Assembly: GCF_024648885.1 (NCBI RefSeq)
Contig: NZ_JANBBF010000014.1
Location: forward strand, 186,001 to 250,000
Source of the DNA: Prauserella salsuginis
GTDB taxonomy: Bacteria; Actinomycetota; Actinomycetes; Mycobacteriales; Pseudonocardiaceae
Reading direction: 5' to 3'
Length of the DNA stretch: 64,000 bases
The translations under genes were made by a program, and so were the position numbers. This document shows, in pieces, positions 61,772-64,000 of this stretch; the stretch's first letter is position 1, and the number at the start of each line of letters is the position of its first letter. Below the pieces are notes generated by a model. It searched no databases. It was not told where the DNA came from and worked only from the letters and a program-made list of their open reading frames with translations.

Positions 61772-63652
61772 ATGGGCGCCTACGCCGACACCTACGAGCG
61801 CAGCATCACCGACCCGGAGGGCTTCTGGCTCGACGCCGCCCGCGGGGTGAGCTGGACGACGGCGCCCACGAAGGCGCTCGACGACGCCCGCGCTCCGCTG
61901 TACCGGTGGTTCCCCGACGGCGAGCTGAACACCGCTTACAACGCGCTCGACCGGCACGTCGAAGGCGGCCGCGGCGACCAGCCCGCGCTGATCTGGGACT
62001 CGCCGGTCACCTCGTCGCAGCGCACCTACACCTACTCCGAGCTGCGCGACGAGGTCGCGCGGTTCGCGGGCGGTCTCCGCTCGCTCGGCGTCGACAAGGG
62101 CGACCGGGTGATCATCTACATGCCGATGGTGCCCGAGGCCGTCATCGCGATGCTGGCCTGCGCACGGCTCGGCGCGGTGCACTCCGTGGTGTTCGGGGGG
62201 TTCGCCCCGAAGGAGCTGGCCGCACGCGTGGAGGACGCGAAGCCGAAGGCCATCGTCGCGGCCTCCTGCGGTATCGAACCGGGCCGGGTCGTGGAGTACA
62301 AGCCGATCGTCGAGGACGCGCTGGCGGCCACGGCGCATCAGCCGGATCACGTGGTCGTCCTGCAGCGCGAGGCGAGCCGCTGCGCGATGACCGACCGCGA
62401 CGTCGACTGGAACGACCTGGTCTCCGGCGTGGCGCCCGCCGATCCGGTGCCGGTCGCCGCGACCGATCCGCTGTACGTCCTCTACACCTCCGGCACGACG
62501 GGTAAGCCGAAAGGCGTCGTGCGGGACAACGGGGGCCACGCCGTGGCGCTGGCCTGGTCGATGAGCGCGGTCTACGACATCCACCCCGGCGACGTCTGGT
62601 GGACGGCCTCCGACGTCGGCTGGGTCGTCGGCCACTCCTACATCGTCTACGCGCCACTGCTGATCGGCGCCACGACCGTGCTGTACGAGGGCAAGCCGGT
62701 GGGCACGCCGGACGCGGGCGCGTTCTGGCGGGTCATCTCCGAGCACGGGGTGAAGGCCCTGTTCACGGCGCCGACGGCGCTGCGGGCGGTCAAGCGCGTA
62801 GACCCGGACGCGGCCGAGCTCGCGAACTACGACCTGGGCGGCTTCACGACGCTGTTCATGGCGGGTGAGCGCCTGGACCCGGAGACGTATCACTGGGCGC
62901 ACGACCACCTCGGCGTACCGGTGATCGACCACTGGTGGCAGACGGAGACGGGCTGGCCGATCGCGGCCAACCTGCGCGGGCTCGAACCGATGCCGGTCAA
63001 ACCGGGGTCGGCGACGATGCCGGTGCCGGGCTGGCACGTGCAGATCCTCGACCAGGACGGCGTGGCACTGCCGGCCGGGACGGAGGGTGCGATCGCGATC
63101 CGGCTGCCGTTGCCTCCGGGTGCGCTGCCGACGCTGTGGGGCGACGACGAGCGCTTCAAGGAGGCCTACCTCTCCCGCTACGACGGCTACTACCTCACCG
63201 GCGACTCCGGTTACCTCGACACCGACGGCTACCTGTTCGTCATGGGGCGCACCGACGACGTCATCAACGTCGCGGGCCATCGGCTGTCGACCGGGTCGAT
63301 GGAGGCCGTGCTGGCGGCCCACCCCGCGGTCGCCGAGTGCGCCGTGATCGGCGTGGCCGACCAGTTGAAGGGACAGCTGCCGCGCGGGTTCGTCGTACTC
63401 AAGGCGGGAGTGGACATCACGGAGGAACGGTTGCGGGCCGAGCTCGTCGAGGCGGTTCGCTCGGAGATCGGCCCGGTGGCCGCGTTCCGCGAGGTGTCGG
63501 TCGTGCAGGCGCTGCCGAAGACCCGCTCGGGCAAGATCCTGCGCAAGACCATGCGCGGCATCGCCGACGGGCGGGACGAACCGGTGCCGTCGACGATCGA
63601 GGACCCGGAGGTGCTCACGGCGCTGAAACCCGTACTGCGAACCGACGGGTGA
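61772..63652 (+). CDS. propionyl/acetyl-CoA synthetase family ligase (PrpE/Acs-like)
   Basis: A 626-residue acyl-CoA synthetase. Motifs: YADTYERSITDPEGFWLDAA at the start (Acs/PrpE-type N-terminus), ATP loop YVLYTSGTTGKPKGVVRDNG (about 233-252), DVWWTASDVGWVVGHSYIVY, DHWWQTETGWPIAANLRGLE, and PKTRSGKILRKTMRGIADG with the catalytic, acetylatable Lys. VVRDNGGHAVAL and the Gly-rich sequences around it favour propionate over acetate as substrate, as in PrpE, but the distinction is not certain. ATG 61772 follows AAGGAG. It is divergent from the kinase gene. Confidence 0.9.
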   Translation: MGAYADTYERSITDPEGFWLDAARGVSWTTAPTKALDDARAPLYRWFPDGELNTAYNALDRHVEGGRGDQPALIWDSPVTSSQRTYTYSELRDEVARFAGGLRSLGVDKGDRVIIYMPMVPEAVIAMLACARLGAVHSVVFGGFAPKELAARVEDAKPKAIVAASCGIEPGRVVEYKPIVEDALAATAHQPDHVVVLQREASRCAMTDRDVDWNDLVSGVAPADPVPVAATDPLYVLYTSGTTGKPKGVVRDNGGHAVALAWSMSAVYDIHPGDVWWTASDVGWVVGHSYIVYAPLLIGATTVLYEGKPVGTPDAGAFWRVISEHGVKALFTAPTALRAVKRVDPDAAELANYDLGGFTTLFMAGERLDPETYHWAHDHLGVPVIDHWWQTETGWPIAANLRGLEPMPVKPGSATMPVPGWHVQILDQDGVALPAGTEGAIAIRLPLPPGALPTLWGDDERFKEAYLSRYDGYYLTGDSGYLDTDGYLFVMGRTDDVINVAGHRLSTGSMEAVLAAHPAVAECAVIGVADQLKGQLPRGFVVLKAGVDITEERLRAELVEAVRSEIGPVAAFREVSVVQALPKTRSGKILRKTMRGIADGRDEPVPSTIEDPEVLTALKPVLRTDG

Positions 63653-63798
63653 CGCGCCGGCCGCAGCGGTTCCTCACACGGCCCCGGCGGCCGTGTCCCG
63701 CCACACTTTCGTGAGGGCGCGGACACGGTCGACGGGGCCGTCGTACAGTACGGGCCGGGAATCGCGACGACTTGCGACTTTGGGGGAGGTGCGACGTC

Positions 63799-64000
63799 AT
63801 GACGTCCGGACACGAGGTCCAGACCAGTGAGCTGCGTGGTTATGCGAGCCTGACCGCGCGCCAGGCGAACAATCTGAAGGCCATCGGCCACCACGCGCGG
63901 GAGAAGGGCGGCGACACGAGCGGCTACACGGGCCTGCTCGCGCTGCTCGCACCGGTCGTGACGGGTGTCGTCGAACTGTACGGCGAAACGCTCGAGTTCG
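63799..64000 (+). CDS. WXG100/EspC-like type VII secretion target (partial)
   Basis: A gene truncated by the end of the window after 67 codons. ATG 63799 follows GGGGGAGGTG by 8 bases. The predicted start has HEVQTSELRGYASLTARQAN and continues through LLAPVVTGVVELYGETLEF, a helical amphipathic pattern like the ESX-associated small secreted proteins (EspC-type family) of Pseudonocardiaceae. The rest of the gene is not seen, so length, the Trp-x-Gly motif and neighbours cannot be checked. Confidence 0.5.
   Translation, partial: MTSGHEVQTSELRGYASLTARQANNLKAIGHHAREKGGDTSGYTGLLALLAPVVTGVVELYGETLEF

Noticed and set aside
60287-63322. A 1011-codon open frame on the minus strand
   Set aside because: It overlaps the kinase gene in a different frame and the acyl-CoA synthetase antisense, has Arg/His-rich shadow composition and no domain.

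Overview
This is a 64 kb stretch of high-GC actinobacterial chromosome, most probably from the Pseudonocardiaceae (Amycolatopsis/Saccharomonospora/Prauserella-like; the genus cannot be resolved from the window). The evidence is the strong GC bias at third codon positions, frequent GTG starts, and a gene order from pmt/rsmI through metG, tatD, rpfB, ksgA, ispE, the fatty-acyl-AMP ligase, pth, rplY, prs, glmU, mfd, mazG, eno, ftsB, DUF501 and ppx. That order is recalled from general knowledge as the one seen in Mycobacterium tuberculosis around Rv1002c-Rv1026. No prophage, transposase, CRISPR array or rRNA operon was seen.

Layout. (1) 1-5.5 kb: an accessory catabolic operon of an Lrp/AsnC regulator, an Asp/Glu-type racemase, an exported membrane-anchored protein, a 50-residue membrane peptide, a sodium:solute symporter and an M19 dipeptidase, with four genes joined by start/stop overlaps. 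(2) 5.5-15.4 kb: an accessory zone with two luciferase-like/DUF72 genes, a decayed patch (a frameshifted nucleoside-deoxyribosyltransferase-like pseudogene and a Nudix remnant), a short tRNA with a UAA anticodon, a type II NADH dehydrogenase, a GNAT enzyme, a family-5 uracil-DNA glycosylase, a glycosyltransferase, an S10 carboxypeptidase and a sugar O-acetyltransferase. (3) 15.4-31 kb: ppx, a large lytic transglycosylase, DUF501, ftsB, eno, a second lytic transglycosylase, mazG, a SurA-like lipoprotein, mfd, a TetR regulator, a fatty-acid desaturase and tRNA-Gln. (4) 31-38.5 kb: a TTA-containing GGDEF protein, glmU-prs, an F420-type oxidoreductase, rplY, pth and a small DivIVA-domain protein. 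(5) 38.5-50.4 kb, minus strand: an acyl-AMP ligase, an ABC-F ATPase, ispE, a degenerate MetN-like ATPase behind a SAM-type riboswitch and leader peptide, ksgA, rpfB with a structured leader, tatD and metG. (6) 50.4-64 kb: a PadR regulator with a DrrAB-type exporter, a GH25-like protein, a DUF4185 protein, pabB, rsmI/pmt, YhhN with a membrane Ser/Thr kinase, an acyl-CoA synthetase, and the start of a WXG/EspC-like secretion target.

The core genes serve cell-envelope growth (glmU, rpfB, two transglycosylases, FtsB, DivIVA, Pmt, acyl-AMP ligase), translation and RNA maturation (metG, ksgA, rsmI, pth, L25), isoprenoid, PRPP and folate supply (ispE, prs, pabB) and genome hygiene (mfd, mazG, UdgB). 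The most distinctive observations are the orphan MetN homologue that appears to lack its catalytic loop residues while sitting under a SAM riboswitch, the class-I-shaped tRNA with a UAA anticodon in the same window as in-frame TTA codons, the coupled small-protein/symporter operon, and the nested-helix leader of rpfB. All family assignments come from reading motifs by eye; no searches were run.
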